Source: Thysanoteuthis rhombus (Eukaryota; Mollusca; Cephalopoda; Oegopsida; Thysanoteuthidae). From it: a DNA stretch of 64,000 nucleotides. The notes below the pieces were generated by a model. The model had not been told where the DNA came from. It did no database searches and saw nothing but the letters and a program-made list of their open reading frames with translations. The first letter of the stretch is position 1, and each line of letters opens with the position of its first letter. The position numbers and the translations under genes are program-made. Shown here one piece after another: positions 1 through 12,060 of the stretch. Location: positions 16,503,032-16,567,031 of the forward strand of contig OY735219.1 in assembly GCA_963457665.1 (NCBI GenBank). The letters run 5' to 3'.

Positions 1-1134
1 ACACTTTACTTAATGTGCCACATGTAGGAGAATAAACACATACACAATTTATGATGTAGCGATATATATTGACACCTCACCAGTTCTGGAAAGTAGCTAT
101 CACATGAATTAGATAGCACTAATTATTGCCATTTTGTTGAGGTTCAACAACAACAACATCATATAGTTTAAAATGAATGCTGGCACAATCTATTTCAGCC
201 TTTTAGTGCTCGCTAAGCAGGATATTACTGTACTGATCGTTTGAGTAACCACAGCATCAGATTAAATAATTCAAGTTAGCCCATGGACAATGATACAACA
301 GTATTAAAAGATTTTATCTATAGTTTATAAATGATTAAAAAAGGAAAAAAAAAAAAAAAAAAAGTGCCACCAGAGGCTTTAATACCAACAGATTGATCTG
401 TTTAAAAACTACAATCTCTCACTGGAGACTCTTTGAAGCTTCAATTGTGACAGCTGACCTCTTGTTGAACTTCAGATGACAAGAAGAGTGTCACAGCAAT
501 TATCTCAAATTTGAAGAACTTATTCTTCAACTTGTTCTTCATATAATACTTTGGATGAATTTTCAAAAAATTTAAGATGAAACAGTACTAGACAAAACTA
601 GCCTGAAAAATCAGACCATAGATATGCAAGTCCTCTCCCTTGCTCTTTCAGACGTATATAGAAGATGCGATAGCTTTTTGGTATGTCAGCCCATATGGTC
701 ATTGCTACAGGAGATGTTCATGCATTTAAAAATGGTACAAGTAGCATGATCCTAGAAAAGGAGTATAGTCCTTCCAACAGAACTAGTCGTGCGACTTATT
801 TACACATCTCATACTCCAATATGGACTGACATTCCTATCATACCATGTTAGGGTTAGAGGTAGGTAATTCAGATCCATTGAAGTATGAGATGCGAAAGTG
901 ATACAACTAGTTATGCAAGACGGATGTACAACTTGTACCCACTCTAAATTGGCTGGCTATACTTTATATTTCATTCATTATTTTGTAAGAGTTCCTTTTC
1001 AAAATGTAGGCAAAACCTCAATGTTACCTTGTAACCATTTCTTTTACTTTTAAATCCCAATGTTTCAAATCCATTGAAGAATTCTGCTATTTCAACATTA
1101 TCAATTTCATGCCAAGCAATTCATATTCAGGGAA
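1..1134. other. No gene recognised
   Basis: AT-rich non-coding sequence with an A-run near 342-363 and a short telomere-like word (TTAGGGTTAG) near 848. I see no convincing exon or conserved protein frame. If the LMAN2 exon at 14158-14329 is correctly read, this stretch may belong to its first intron or lie beyond the gene. Confidence 0.4.
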
Positions 1135-1330
1135 GTGTTGGTGGTCTAATGGTTAACGGCGTGGAGAATGGTACTGGCAAACCAAGTAAAAAAAGTGTGC
1201 TCACTTTACACTAATGCCCTTATGAAAGGCATGAATCCTCCCAACCAGCTATGGATAAATAGCAGAGACGTTGGAGCCCTTTAGCCCTATAGGCTAGCAA
1301 CCTGGCACTGTAAAAACCAATAATTGTTAC
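1135..1330 (+). repeat. SINE-like dispersed repeat copy
   Basis: A tRNA-like start (GGTCTAATGGTTAACGG) is followed by a block with CACTAATGCCC and GAAAGGCAT. The same block recurs near 8670-8710 and 11620-11650, so this is a dispersed family with a possible tRNA-derived head. Its limits are approximate. Confidence 0.5.
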
Positions 1331-2191
1331 AAATAATGATTCAGGTCTCCATTGAACATTTGAGAAAAGGGGACTGAATCACTGCCCCATGTGGGGCTTG
1401 ATCCTGGAGAAATGAACCCAAATTCAAAAAATAAAAGCCTCAAATCCATAAGTGTCCAGACTCACACACCATGTTTAAGGTAAACTGGTCCTTTAAGCCA
1501 CAAGTTTCTGAGGACAATTTTGTAAATTTGACTGAGGGAGGTACATGAGGTTCTGTAAAGAAATGAAATGATCATTATGACACAAGGTTTATGAAGGAAA
1601 AAAATCATCTGATTTGCATGCAATGACATAATCAGGTAGTGGCCATCTTGGATTTTAAAAGTTTCATTTCAACTTCCAAACCATTTTTCAGAACACCCCA
1701 CATTTCTTAAAATCTGAGTGTTACGATGACAATGTCAAAGATGTGAGGACATTCAATTGTCCAAACAAAATTTTGAATGTTCACAACACATCTCAGACAA
1801 TACGAGATTAAGAGTTCAAGTCAATATACCAAAGAAGGATAAAATGCAAGATATTCATTCAACCAAGTATCTGATAGGTCTTCAAATTGGATATTTTACC
1901 CCAATCATTTATTTATTAGAAAGGCTAAATTTTCAAGACAGCTCAACACGTCACCAGACTTTATATAATGCACACAATAATAGGAAATACAGGTATACCT
2001 TGGATGGAGCGGTTAATTAATCCCAAAATGTTCTGTACCATACTGCAATACTATTTGGCACTGAGCGTGTGTGTGCAATAACTCTGAAAATCATGACTGA
2101 AATTTCATCTATACATCAAACTGTATCACTACATAAGGCTCTCCAATGTTGTCATAAAGAAATAATTTTAAGAAACTTTACACACACACAC

Positions 2192-2227
<36 letters not shown>

Positions 2228-2936
2228 AGAGAGAAAAAGAAAAAAAAAAAAAAATCTCTACAGACCTTAGCCAGATAAAAGGAAAAAATTCATAGTTTTT
2301 TTTCTCTCCCCAGATATTAATGGCAAATGAATGCAATAATTAGCACTCATAATATAACCAAGGAGGTGGTGAAAGGTTTGCTAGAAAAGTGCATTTTAAG
2401 ATCACGTGAATACAGAAAATTTATACTTTGTACCTTTCTTCCAGGTTAACTTTTCAAATTGTAGGATTTGTATAATTGTATGTCCATTACAATGGCAAGT
2501 TGGTTCAATATCCTTTTGAAGCTATTCCATATCACACAATTTAAAGGTCATAAGTAAATCAACCATGGATACAATTAAAATTCACGACCAAAGCCTTATG
2601 CTTCATTATTCATGCGCAAACATACTTCAATGCAGTGATTGGCAAACTCTAGTGAGTGGCCTCATTTCATCTGGCCCACCAACTTTATTGAATATGTGAC
2701 ATTGCATACAAAAATTCATGTTCTTTACCTTTAGTAAGAGAACAAGTTTTTGCAGTGGCCTTAGATGTATCAAGATTTTACAAGTAAAAAAGATTTTTAA
2801 CTATTTCCACAGCCTTGTATGATCATTGATGTCAAACTCCAGAGCAAAGTCAGGAAGTTGACTGTTTTCCTACCACAAAGACACTCCTCACCAAAATGAG
2901 GGGTGTAAACCGATTTGTAAAATCTACATTCCTTTA
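1331..2936. other. No gene recognised; (CA)n(TA)n tract at 2181-2225
   Basis: Non-coding AT-rich sequence. The only clear structure is a compound (CA)n-(TA)n microsatellite at 2181-2225, followed by a GA-rich and then an A-rich run. Confidence 0.4.
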
Positions 2937-3002
2937 CCATGATTTGAAATCACAGCCAATTGATTGCAAGCAGGCTGTCATACTGATTGAGCTAAATCGA
3001 CA
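2937..3002 (-). repeat. tRNA-derived SINE head
   Basis: On the minus strand this reads TTTAGCTCAATCAGTATG with box A character, then a box B-like GATTTCAAATCATGG about 45 bases later. A second copy on the plus strand at 31303-31369 shares both ends (TAGCTCAGTTG and GATTTCAAATCATGC). A tRNA-derived SINE explains this better than a functional tRNA, because the cloverleaf is degenerate. Confidence 0.55.
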
Positions 3003-3218
3003 ATTGTTGAATATTATCAATGAAAGTTTATCATTCTTTAATAGTCGACTGATAAAAACTTTATAAATATACGGTAAAAAAAATGTTCATTTTTATTTCA
3101 TTGAATATTAAAAATTCCTGGCAGGCAGTTGATTAGCTGAATAGATCATGTGCAGAATTCTTTTTTGAGGCGGGGGGGGGGGCAAACTCATCCACATCTA
3201 CACCATTGGGATGGATGC

Positions 3219-3363
3219 TTAACCCCTTTCAAAACTAACATTATGGTACTAAATGCTCGAATCAAAATATTTCAGTAGACTTCTAAAGGAGATCTATGGG
3301 ACATATATATCCCAGAAGTCATACAAACCTCAGGATATGTCCTGAATGTCTTGAAAGGGTTAA
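3219..3363. mobile_element. Short MITE with TTAACCC...GGGTTAA termini
   Basis: The element begins TTAACCCCTTTCAA and ends TTGAAAGGGTTAA, which are reverse complements apart from one extra C, enclosing about 118 bp of non-coding DNA. This is the architecture of a miniature inverted-repeat element. Confidence 0.6.
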
Positions 3364-3647
3364 TTCTGACAATCAAAAAAAAGATAACAATGGCTCGAAC
3401 CTACTTCATTAACATTGGGACCAACTCAGTCTGATAGAAATAGAATTCAAGGCATAAATATAATATTCCTCTGAATAATAAAAACACAGCAACAAATCCC
3501 CTTGTTTAATATTGCGGCTTTTCTGTTTCTTTATAACTTATGCTAGAGCACACTGATTTTACACTTTGATTCAAGGCAGAGCATACATATGCTGATCCTT
3601 GGCAGGAGTGCCCATGTATAAATAATTCTGTCATTTTTTTATGGGTA

Positions 3648-3699
<52 letters not shown>
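3648..3699. repeat. (TA)n microsatellite
   Basis: About 26 uninterrupted TA units. It makes long Ile-Tyr frames on both strands that are not genes. Confidence 0.95.
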
Positions 3700-3702
<3 letters not shown>

Positions 3703-3964
3703 TGTGTAAAATAATGCGAATATATAGTAGAGCGATAATATAAGGGAAAGAAAAAATCATCATAGCCAAATAGAATAAAAGAGCTGATAGAAACCTCTAA
3801 TATTTGGTATCACAAGCAATAGAAGTACATCTGTTACTGGGGTGTTTTAGAAGCAACATTCCAGACCCTAGTTACTCAGATACCCTACTAACACGTCGAA
3901 CAAAAATTTCTGGCATCATCTTAATGTAGGATCAAATAAAGAACTTTTACATGCTTAGAAAGAA

Positions 3965-4405
3965 CATTTTCCTGTTGATACAGAGAGGAGCAGAGGGAAT
4001 GCTGTTAGAAACAGTCAACATGAGTTCCTTCAGTTTTTTCAAGTCAGTTTGGCTAGCTATGTATGTTATACAGGTACAGGCTGCACCAATGCAGCTACAA
4101 GGCTGAAAAATGTAAACATTTATACCTTATTATAGTTTGTTTTTTCCTTTCTGAAAATTCCCACCAAAATAGGGTTGGGGGGGGATTAGTTTACAATTTA
4201 AGTTTATGCTAAATGGATTCCTTAGTTCACACCCAACAGCATTTAGGCTTTTTTTTTTTCTAAAATTAAAATTTCCTGAGTGATCACCACCCCAAAAAAG
4301 GCAAGAGAAATAATTCAATAATTGATCACCTCCAACACAGCATGTGGCCAAAAGACATTGGTATTATAGCAGTTTTTATTGAGTGATCAATCAGACCAGT
4401 CTTCC
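3965..4405 (+). repeat. Family A dispersed repeat, copy 1
   Basis: One of about eight copies of a family roughly 420 bp long. Landmarks in order are TTTCTTCAGTTTTCAAGT-like, GGCTGGCTATGTATGT-like, a TACAGG...GCACCAATG block, GCTGAAAA.GTAAACATT, GCTAAATGGATTCCTTA, GTGATCACC, AAAGGCAAGAGAA, GATCACC...ACAGCATG and TATTGAGTGA. Other copies lie at 16725, 17745, 28545(-), 29766(-), 39958, 50940 and 54600. No coding capacity is seen and its class is unknown (SINE or MITE derivative). Confidence 0.75.
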
Positions 4406-5735
4406 ACTTTTTTTTTTTCCTCCACTCAGGGGGGCCATAGGTCATTCATCCATTTTGATTTTCTTTTATTTTACTTGGGCAACTCAATATAATCCAGTTA
4501 GCTAGGCCAGTCACAGTGGCAGAGACCAGTTAACCCTACATTTCGGGAACACATTCCCTACTCTATCTCTTGCCAACCTCTCCTAATACTGGATGAGGAA
4601 TTGGATTTCAGCCTCCTCCCCCACTGAATTCGGAGCGGTCCATCTCCTAGATGGGTTGTCAATCAAGGTTGAAAAGACAAGTCTGTCCTTAGCTTGGGGG
4701 AGAGGAAAGGAAAGATGGATCCATGCCTACATCAATGGTATCAGTGCGAAGTGAATGTAAACTGCCTCAGCAGGAGTTTGAGCTTAGCCCACAGATTCCA
4801 TTTTCTGTGCGGCTAACCTTAAGGCCACCAGCACATCTGGAGAGCATTGGTCTACATTATTCATATATTAATTATATATATAATTCGAAAGAATTCAGAA
4901 CATCCATCACCTCCCTTGTATGAACTGATTTAAGAGTAAAGAAAAAAGAAAAAAAAAAAAAAATACATGAATGACTTTAGAATGCAGAAATATTAATAGT
5001 ATATTTCTGCTTTCTGAAGCATTACATATTTTGTATAATATAAAGACCTCTATAAGCAAACGAGTACCCATTAAAAGTAAAACCTATCCGCTTACAAGTA
5101 TCGTAAACCAAATCAGAGCATCTGACAGGTTTTAAAAGATTTTCTATTCAAAAAATAGATATGACAGGTCACGACTGAAATGAAATGGGATTATTAATAT
5201 AATCCTTTCTAAGCTTTAAAAAAATGCCATGCTAGCCATCAAGTATTAAAGTTATACCATACAGCACAGGTTTCAAATCGACCAATCAATAATCTGACAT
5301 ATCAAGACCTATTTCTATTACACCACGCCAAGATTCCCCTTTGAATTGACAATATTGCTCACCAAAGGAATGATAATAGCTGTAATGACCAGCAAGTTCT
5401 ACTTCTACAAAGAGTTCTGATTGCCTTACTTTTTCTTTGTACATCAATACAGTGGTGTTCATTGGAAACACATAGAAGCAGTCAAAATAAACAAAACACC
5501 TAGACATAAAACATATCATAACTTAAAATGCATATTTAATCATTGTTATTCAGCTCATGAAACCAAAACCAAGTGGGCTATAAATTATTTTTATTTGATA
5601 CATTTGGAGAAGAGGCAACTATACAAAGTTCCTGACAATCTAACCACAATTGTACAAATCTGTCTGGGTGTATGTGTGGCATGCATAGTGATTACTCGAC
5701 TGGCCATTGAATGAAGGTGACTATCACGAGCTTTA
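4406..5735. other. No gene recognised
   Basis: Non-coding sequence, possibly including an older repeat near 4510-4850. No exon with convincing splice sites and conserved protein was seen. Confidence 0.35.
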
Positions 5736-6540
5736 TTAATTAACAGACAAGACAGTGCAAAGTCAAGTTTGAAGTTTTTTGGATCAACAGTTCTTGATCT
5801 AGAATGAAATTGAATTATCTTTGTTTAGATATAAAATATCTGAATTGCCAACACTGAAAAGAGGTAACTGAAATACTTCATAGCAGAGGTTTCGTACAGC
5901 AGATTGAAAATATGGCAGGCTGACCAACACACCATAAAGTCTGATCATGCACCTTTGTAATGGGTACTGCCTTAGTACTTTGTTTTTTTTCCAAACGGTG
6001 CTCTGTAAGTGTTGCATATCAAAATAATAACTTGCCTTTGTTATTTCCATTCTCCAGAGCAATGTTTCCCCCCAGACTTCTTTAGCCACAACTCTGAACT
6101 CAGAATCTAAGGGGCTTGGCAATTCTCAGGATTGGAACAAAATATCAGTGTTCTTTCATTTGTTTTATCCAATGAATTTCACAATACTCTATTCGATTAA
6201 TCAAGTGCAAGTATTAGATGTGTTACTTGGCAACTGGCCATGGCACCAAGTTGACATTCAATAGATTAGTCAACACACAAGGCAGTGCGGTGTCAAGTTT
6301 CAAGTCATTTGGATCAGTTGATCTAAAAAAACTCAAATAAGAATAGAAAAGAAAGGAAAAAAAAAAAAAAATGAAGATTATAGATCTATCTTCATAGTTT
6401 TTATGAATCATCTTCCTTGATTTCTGCTCTTTAGAATTATCAGAATTTAGACAGAAAAGTAACACTAACAAGAAGTAAACAAAATACTTCGGAGTTGTTT
6501 TGTATGACAGATGGAAAATTAAAAAACATGACAATTATGG
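5736..6540 (-). repeat. Degenerate duplicated block
   Basis: Two related segments, about 5740-5960 and 6265-6540, share the word order GTCAAGTTT...TTTGGATCA...TTGATCTA followed by AAATACTTC...TTTC/TTTTGTA...AGATTGAAAAT or close variants. On the minus strand both translate to a similar Asp-Pro-x-x-x-Lys-Leu-Asp segment, so the unit may come from a transposon protein. I cannot name the family. Confidence 0.4.
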
Positions 6541-8340
6541 CACAAGTCTGTTGCTATTATCAACTTTACATCGATATCCGCGGCTGAGAAAGTTGTTTTC
6601 CTACTGGTGCCAGCATTTGAGCCCAGGTATAAGTATTGAAATTCTTTTTATTTTCAAAGCCAGGATTTTTTAAAATGTTGAAATTAGGAGTCAGAGTTTC
6701 CCCTGTTTCAATGCACTTTGGAATCCACACAAAACTTTGCCATGTGATCTACAGAGGAAAGTACATCAATGAAATGTTTCCATCAACGTAAAAGCCTTCT
6801 GATATCAATGTGAAGCCGATAATGACAACAAACCTTTTCAAAAGCCATTAAAAATGATTTTCAAGCCTTTAAAACAGCAGTTCAATTAACTACAATTGAA
6901 GAGAGCCATAATCCTCCTCATCCAATGTGACTGTGCCAGACTAGGTTAAGCTTAATGAACATTCAAATAAGCTCAGGAATTATTCCCATACACAATTTGC
7001 CTCAATGAAAAAAAAAAAAAAAAAAAAAAAAAAAAGAAAGATGCATTCTTATTGTACTTTGTCAACCTTGAAAACTCATCTAACCCTCCCATTACCACAT
7101 AATAAAAAGCCGTTGGACACTCATTTACAAAAGAACTTCCACAAACATAACAATTGGGTTCATACATATAGCAGAACTACTTTGATGAAAAAGTAAAATG
7201 TTGTTTATTAAAATCATTATTGCCCAATACAAAGTGTCAATAATGAGTATGGTTATTTTTTCAACTCAATTTCTTATTGAATAGGAGTGTGGACTATGAA
7301 AGAATGATCATTGAATATATAGAAAGGATTCATTCATCTTCAGGGTGATATAAAATTGTATAACAAGTATTGATTCTTTTCTTTAGTGAATGGAAAATTT
7401 TACGACAACAACAAAAAAAAAAAAAATAGATAAATGAATAATTTTTTTTTTTCTTTATTATCCTGCTTCAAACAAATCCAAGGAAGGAAGTATCAACGCA
7501 GGCCAAAGATTTGAGCAGTGTGTCCAAAATTTTTCTATTGTCCTCTTTTAGAGCAAATATCTTAGCACATCTTACTTAGGTCAGAAAGAAAAAAAAAAAA
7601 AAAAAAAAAAGTACTCTTACCCCTTTGCCCCACACAACCGTCAAGTTATCACAAGAGTCTACCAACGCCCCTATACCACCCTCTTGCCTTCCAGAGCCCC
7701 TAAAAGGGTAGAAGCACCCACTTATTGAATCACCGAATTAGATGCTGGTAGGTTCAAAATGTAATCAATGTGGAGAATTAAATTCAAAACATTTTGAAAT
7801 GATGAGAATGTCAAGCAAAATGTGCTACAAGTGAATTAGTGTGACAACAAATCAAACTAGTACATAACTTGTTGACAGTCGGGTTATCACAAGGGTACAA
7901 CAGGCTTGACAGACAAGGTTGAAAGAAAGAGGGGAGAAAAGAAAGTTAGGTAGTTCAACAAGAAAGCCAAAAAGTAGAAGTGGGAAAGAAAGGTAGTTTA
8001 ATAAGAGAGGAAAGAGAGAGAGAAAAGAAAGGTAGTTTAATAAGAGGGTAGTAGGGGTGATGGTTGCTATTGATACAATAAGTGTAACAGACAAAGCTCA
8101 TTATGTATATGCTTTCACACCAAATTCTCATCTCATTTATTCTCGGTCTATTCGCTTCTTTCAATGCGATAGTTATGTATTAAGAAATGGATGTATGTGA
8201 TCCTACAGAATGAATTGTAAATTGTGTTATATCAAACAGAAACTTATTTGGAATGATCTCCAGTCATTACATGGTTAATGACTCACTCAATCTAGACAAT
8301 GTAAATAGAATAAATAATTAGAGAAAATGGGACTGTCGCA
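6541..8340. other. No gene recognised; long A-runs
   Basis: AT-rich sequence with poly(A) tracts near 7007-7035 and 7589-7610 and a GA-rich duplicated patch near 7920-8050. The open frames here are low-complexity. Confidence 0.4.
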
Positions 8341-8745
8341 GGAATTGAAAAGCATTGCTACATTGTAGCAGCTACCCCATCGGTGGCAGGTTCGGTTCTA
8401 ATCAGATTAAATAAAATAAATAAATTTGCCTGATTTTGTCAAAAAAATGGGTAATCCAACTGGTCTGGTATTTGCCCAATCCCTCTGGACCATCAGCCAG
8501 GCAAATCAAAGCCATCTATTTACAGACAATTTATAAGGATGATGATTTATAAAAGAGTTATTTTGGTCAACAGAAATCGTTCAATGTTACGGATGAAACA
8601 AATATTTCGATTCATCTGGTTGAACAGAAAATGGCACAGAGGATGGACTCTGAGAGCTGAATTTGAATTCCAACTGAGATAGACCAGTGCCCCTGGGAAA
8701 GGCATGAATATGTCTCTTCCCCCCACTATAGGTAAGAAGAGTGAT
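8341..8745 (+). repeat. SINE-related fragments
   Basis: GGTTCGGTTCTAATC near 8390 resembles a Pol III box B. Near 8680 the block CAGTGCCCCTGGGAAAGGCAT matches the family seen at 1135 and 11571. These are probably two partial SINE copies; boundaries are uncertain. Confidence 0.4.
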
Positions 8746-11570
8746 GCTACTCCTGTGCTCTTGTTGCCTATTTCACATATTGTAAAGCAGGACCAAGTAG
8801 TCAGTAATGTGGGATGTGGATCCCAATCTGGGATGGTTGAAGTCATCGTAAGATCACTAGTTTACTTTTATCTGATGCAATTTTGATGTAAAGAACACCA
8901 CAGAGTGGTTATAAATCACAATTTTTTGAAAGATAAAATGATTTATTCTCCCACTGAACCCACAATAAATTATAAAGGTTGATTCTATTGATAACTGGTT
9001 TTATATTCTCATGAAATTTAATCTCTTTTCTGTAATCAGATTAATTGAAAGTTCAAAGAATAATAGACAGCAAACATTGTAGCTTGTAGGTATGTAAAAC
9101 AGGACTTCAGTTGAGATACGGAGGTGGAATTTGGTTTGAAACAGTTATATAAACAGTCTGGTCTATGCTTTATAGATATTCATGAGTGATGTCTTTTTCT
9201 TTTCTTCAACAGATTTATCACTTCTCTGAAAACAGAGGAAGCCAATTATTGTAATCATGGATGAATTACAATTATATCATTGATTTGTGAAGTTAAAACA
9301 ACAGTCATTTTACAAATTATTGAATTGACTGCGAAAAATTACATGAGATTTTAAATAAATGCCTAGATTGGTTGTGGGCCAAATCTTTCCGCAAACCTAT
9401 GGTTGCCCATGCGATTTGAAATGTAATAAGTGATCACAATAGGTGGCTGCATCTATCACTAAAATATAAATAATGTCTCCTTCACAATATTATCAAGAAG
9501 ACCCTGTCGCAAAATGATCATAAATAGCTACCTTTGTATATCAAATGCATTCAAAAAGATTAATTTCTGCATTCAAATCAGTTTTCTTCAAGTCTGGAAG
9601 AATGTTTTTAAATCAAATGGCAAATTTATTGAAATTCCCCAAAATATAAACAATGTGTTTGTGACATTTCATATGATTGGTTCCAAACACTTTGCTATGA
9701 AGAGGCTTCATTTCAAACTCAAACATTATATGATGTTTTTGTTCCATTTTACAAAATAAAAAACATTTTAGATTTCCTACAGTTATACTTTGACTTCCAA
9801 AGCCAGTAACTGCAGATGACAGAAATTTCTGCTACATTATTGTAAGCTTATATATAAATGTCCTGTTTGTTTCAAGTTCTCCAGACAGAGGATGCAAAGA
9901 AGAGAAGGTAAATGAGCAGACACCTTGATCAGCCAAGATAATGACTTAATGAAAGAAACAAAATGGATAACATTTGATCCTTTCCCTCCAGAGAGGCAAA
10001 GACGACATGTACAATATAGAGCTTTAGGGTAAAATTGTAGTAATGATATCTTTTGTGTGGTGCATATATTTCACTTCATCCTATAAATGTCGATTTACAC
10101 TAAAATCAAGTCGCACCCATGCTACCAGAATGTAAATAGATGTAACTCGATACATGGCTCTATATAAAAGATAAGCAGAAGCAGTAAAACTTAAACAAAA
10201 TTTGATATTTTAAAAATGGAAATTTATAAACACTGATCGCTCTGAAAAGACTTGGGGCAATTTTGACCTTTCCCCATCTCAAAATGGCTGCTGCTCAAGT
10301 GGCAACTACTGAGGATGATATTAAAGTCAAAGAAGCAGTGAACAATTTCAGCATTTTTTCACTTTTTAAATTCAAAATGACTGAAGGAGGAGTTCATTTA
10401 CCAGCAAAAAGAAATGTTAAATGAGGGAGAGATTTATTTTACCTGAACTGGAAATTACATTTAGGGAGTTGAAACACTTTGGCTAAACCTAACCACAGAA
10501 AAATGCCACTCTAGGGATTCTTGTCTGCTTCAACTTCAAATTAATCATCAGCATCTGCCACTGAGGCAGCAACCATTTTGAAACGGAAAAGGTAACAATG
10601 GCCAGATAGCATGAGAAAAAAAATCTTGTAAATTTTTGTTCATTTATGACTTTCATTTGAAAAATGAACTAAATATCAAGTTTAAAATTCAAGGTCATTA
10701 TGAGTAATCAGTTAGATGACAAAAAGGCAAACAATGACCAAAAAGTCTTAAAGAGGATTTTGTTTTAATCTGCTTTGGTATGAAGTGAGTAGGGAAAAAA
10801 AAAGAAAAAAAAGAAGTCCAGTATTCATTTGTGGACTAGTTTTAAAAAAATGACTATTTAAATAATTTTACAATCACATTGTACTTGAAAAACATCAAAA
10901 ACATTTTCACTCTGCAATTTCTTGTTTGTATTCAACCAGTATAGACTGACTTTTTAAATGCATTAAAAGTGATACTCTATATTTAGCATTCAATGGTTAT
11001 CTCCCTTGACAAATGTTTCTGACAACAAAAAAAAAAAAAAAGGAAAAAAAAGCAATCCTTGAGGAAGAACATAGTATCATTTTATATTTCTGTTTGTACC
11101 ATGTGAGGGATTGGGTAATTCAGGACCACATTTGAGTATGAACCATAAAAATAAAGCAATAGAAGCTCTGTCAGAGGGAACACTTCTTAGAAACCGAACA
11201 ACTTATACCAAGAAACTACTTTTCCAGTTTGGAGTAAGCCCTAAGCAACCACCTATATTGGACAGGCTGGCCCTGAGGTTAAGAACATGATGCAAAGTTT
11301 ATTAAACAAAAAAAAACTAACAAAAAAAAAAAAAAACACCCTAGAAATTAGATAAGCTTAGTCTGACAATAGCAAATGGGGCAAGAAGATTGTGTATCGC
11401 CAATCTTCCAAGTAAGGAAGACTTTAAAAGCCTGCATTCGATATGGTAACTTTCACTTGGACTAACACCAAGAGATGCAGCCATCTCACCCGTCAAGCAA
11501 GACAAAGTAAAAATTTAATCACGAGGAAATCTAATGGAAGTAGGTGTGGACAAGGAAAATAGGAACCGGA
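8746..11570. other. No gene recognised
   Basis: AT-rich intergenic or intronic sequence with A-runs near 10797, 11025 and 11310. I searched the minus strand for further LMAN2 exons and found none I could support. Confidence 0.35.
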
Positions 11571-12060
11571 ACGATAATGAGATCGGCGAGCTGAGTTCAA
11601 ACTGGGGCAGTTCACTCATTACGCACTAATGCCCTTGGGAAAGGCATCTACCCATCTCTTCCCCTCTACCAATACGTCATGGGTCAACGTGGCAGAGTAA
11701 GGCGCATCACCCACCCAATGACTCCTTACTTACGGAAAGGAGACCTATGTCCAACCCTCCGACGGGCTTGGCAAGCTAGAAGTCGATAGTGGTACATTGC
11801 CCAAACGAAATAAGCAAACGGAATAAGTAATGCGATCACCGTCTACCCCTTCCTCCGGACACCAAGTACAAGTGGAAGATTAAGAATAAAAAAATAAAAA
11901 AAAGGAAGAGAAAGAAGGAAAGCCAATATTTTCTGATGGTGATTATTCGGGTGAATAACCTACATATGAAACTTGTTTATAGCAACCCCTATCATCAGCC
12001 GAAATCGAACCCCTCCTACTTGGGTCTAGAGGTCAACAACAGCTACAAATAAACATGCGT
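11571..12060. repeat. SINE-type repeats
   Basis: At 11590-11880 a copy of the ACTAATGCCCTTGGGAAAGGCAT family begins with a box B-like GAGTTCAAACTGG. At about 11950-12045 the minus strand carries GGGGTTCGATTTC, a second box B-like word. Together these suggest two adjacent tRNA-derived SINEs in opposite orientation. Confidence 0.45.

Noticed and set aside
5799..6122. 107-residue minus-strand frame as a missing LMAN2 exon
   Set aside because: No lectin motifs (WDF, metal-binding Asp/Asn or conserved Cys) and no splice sites; it overlaps the duplicated repeat.
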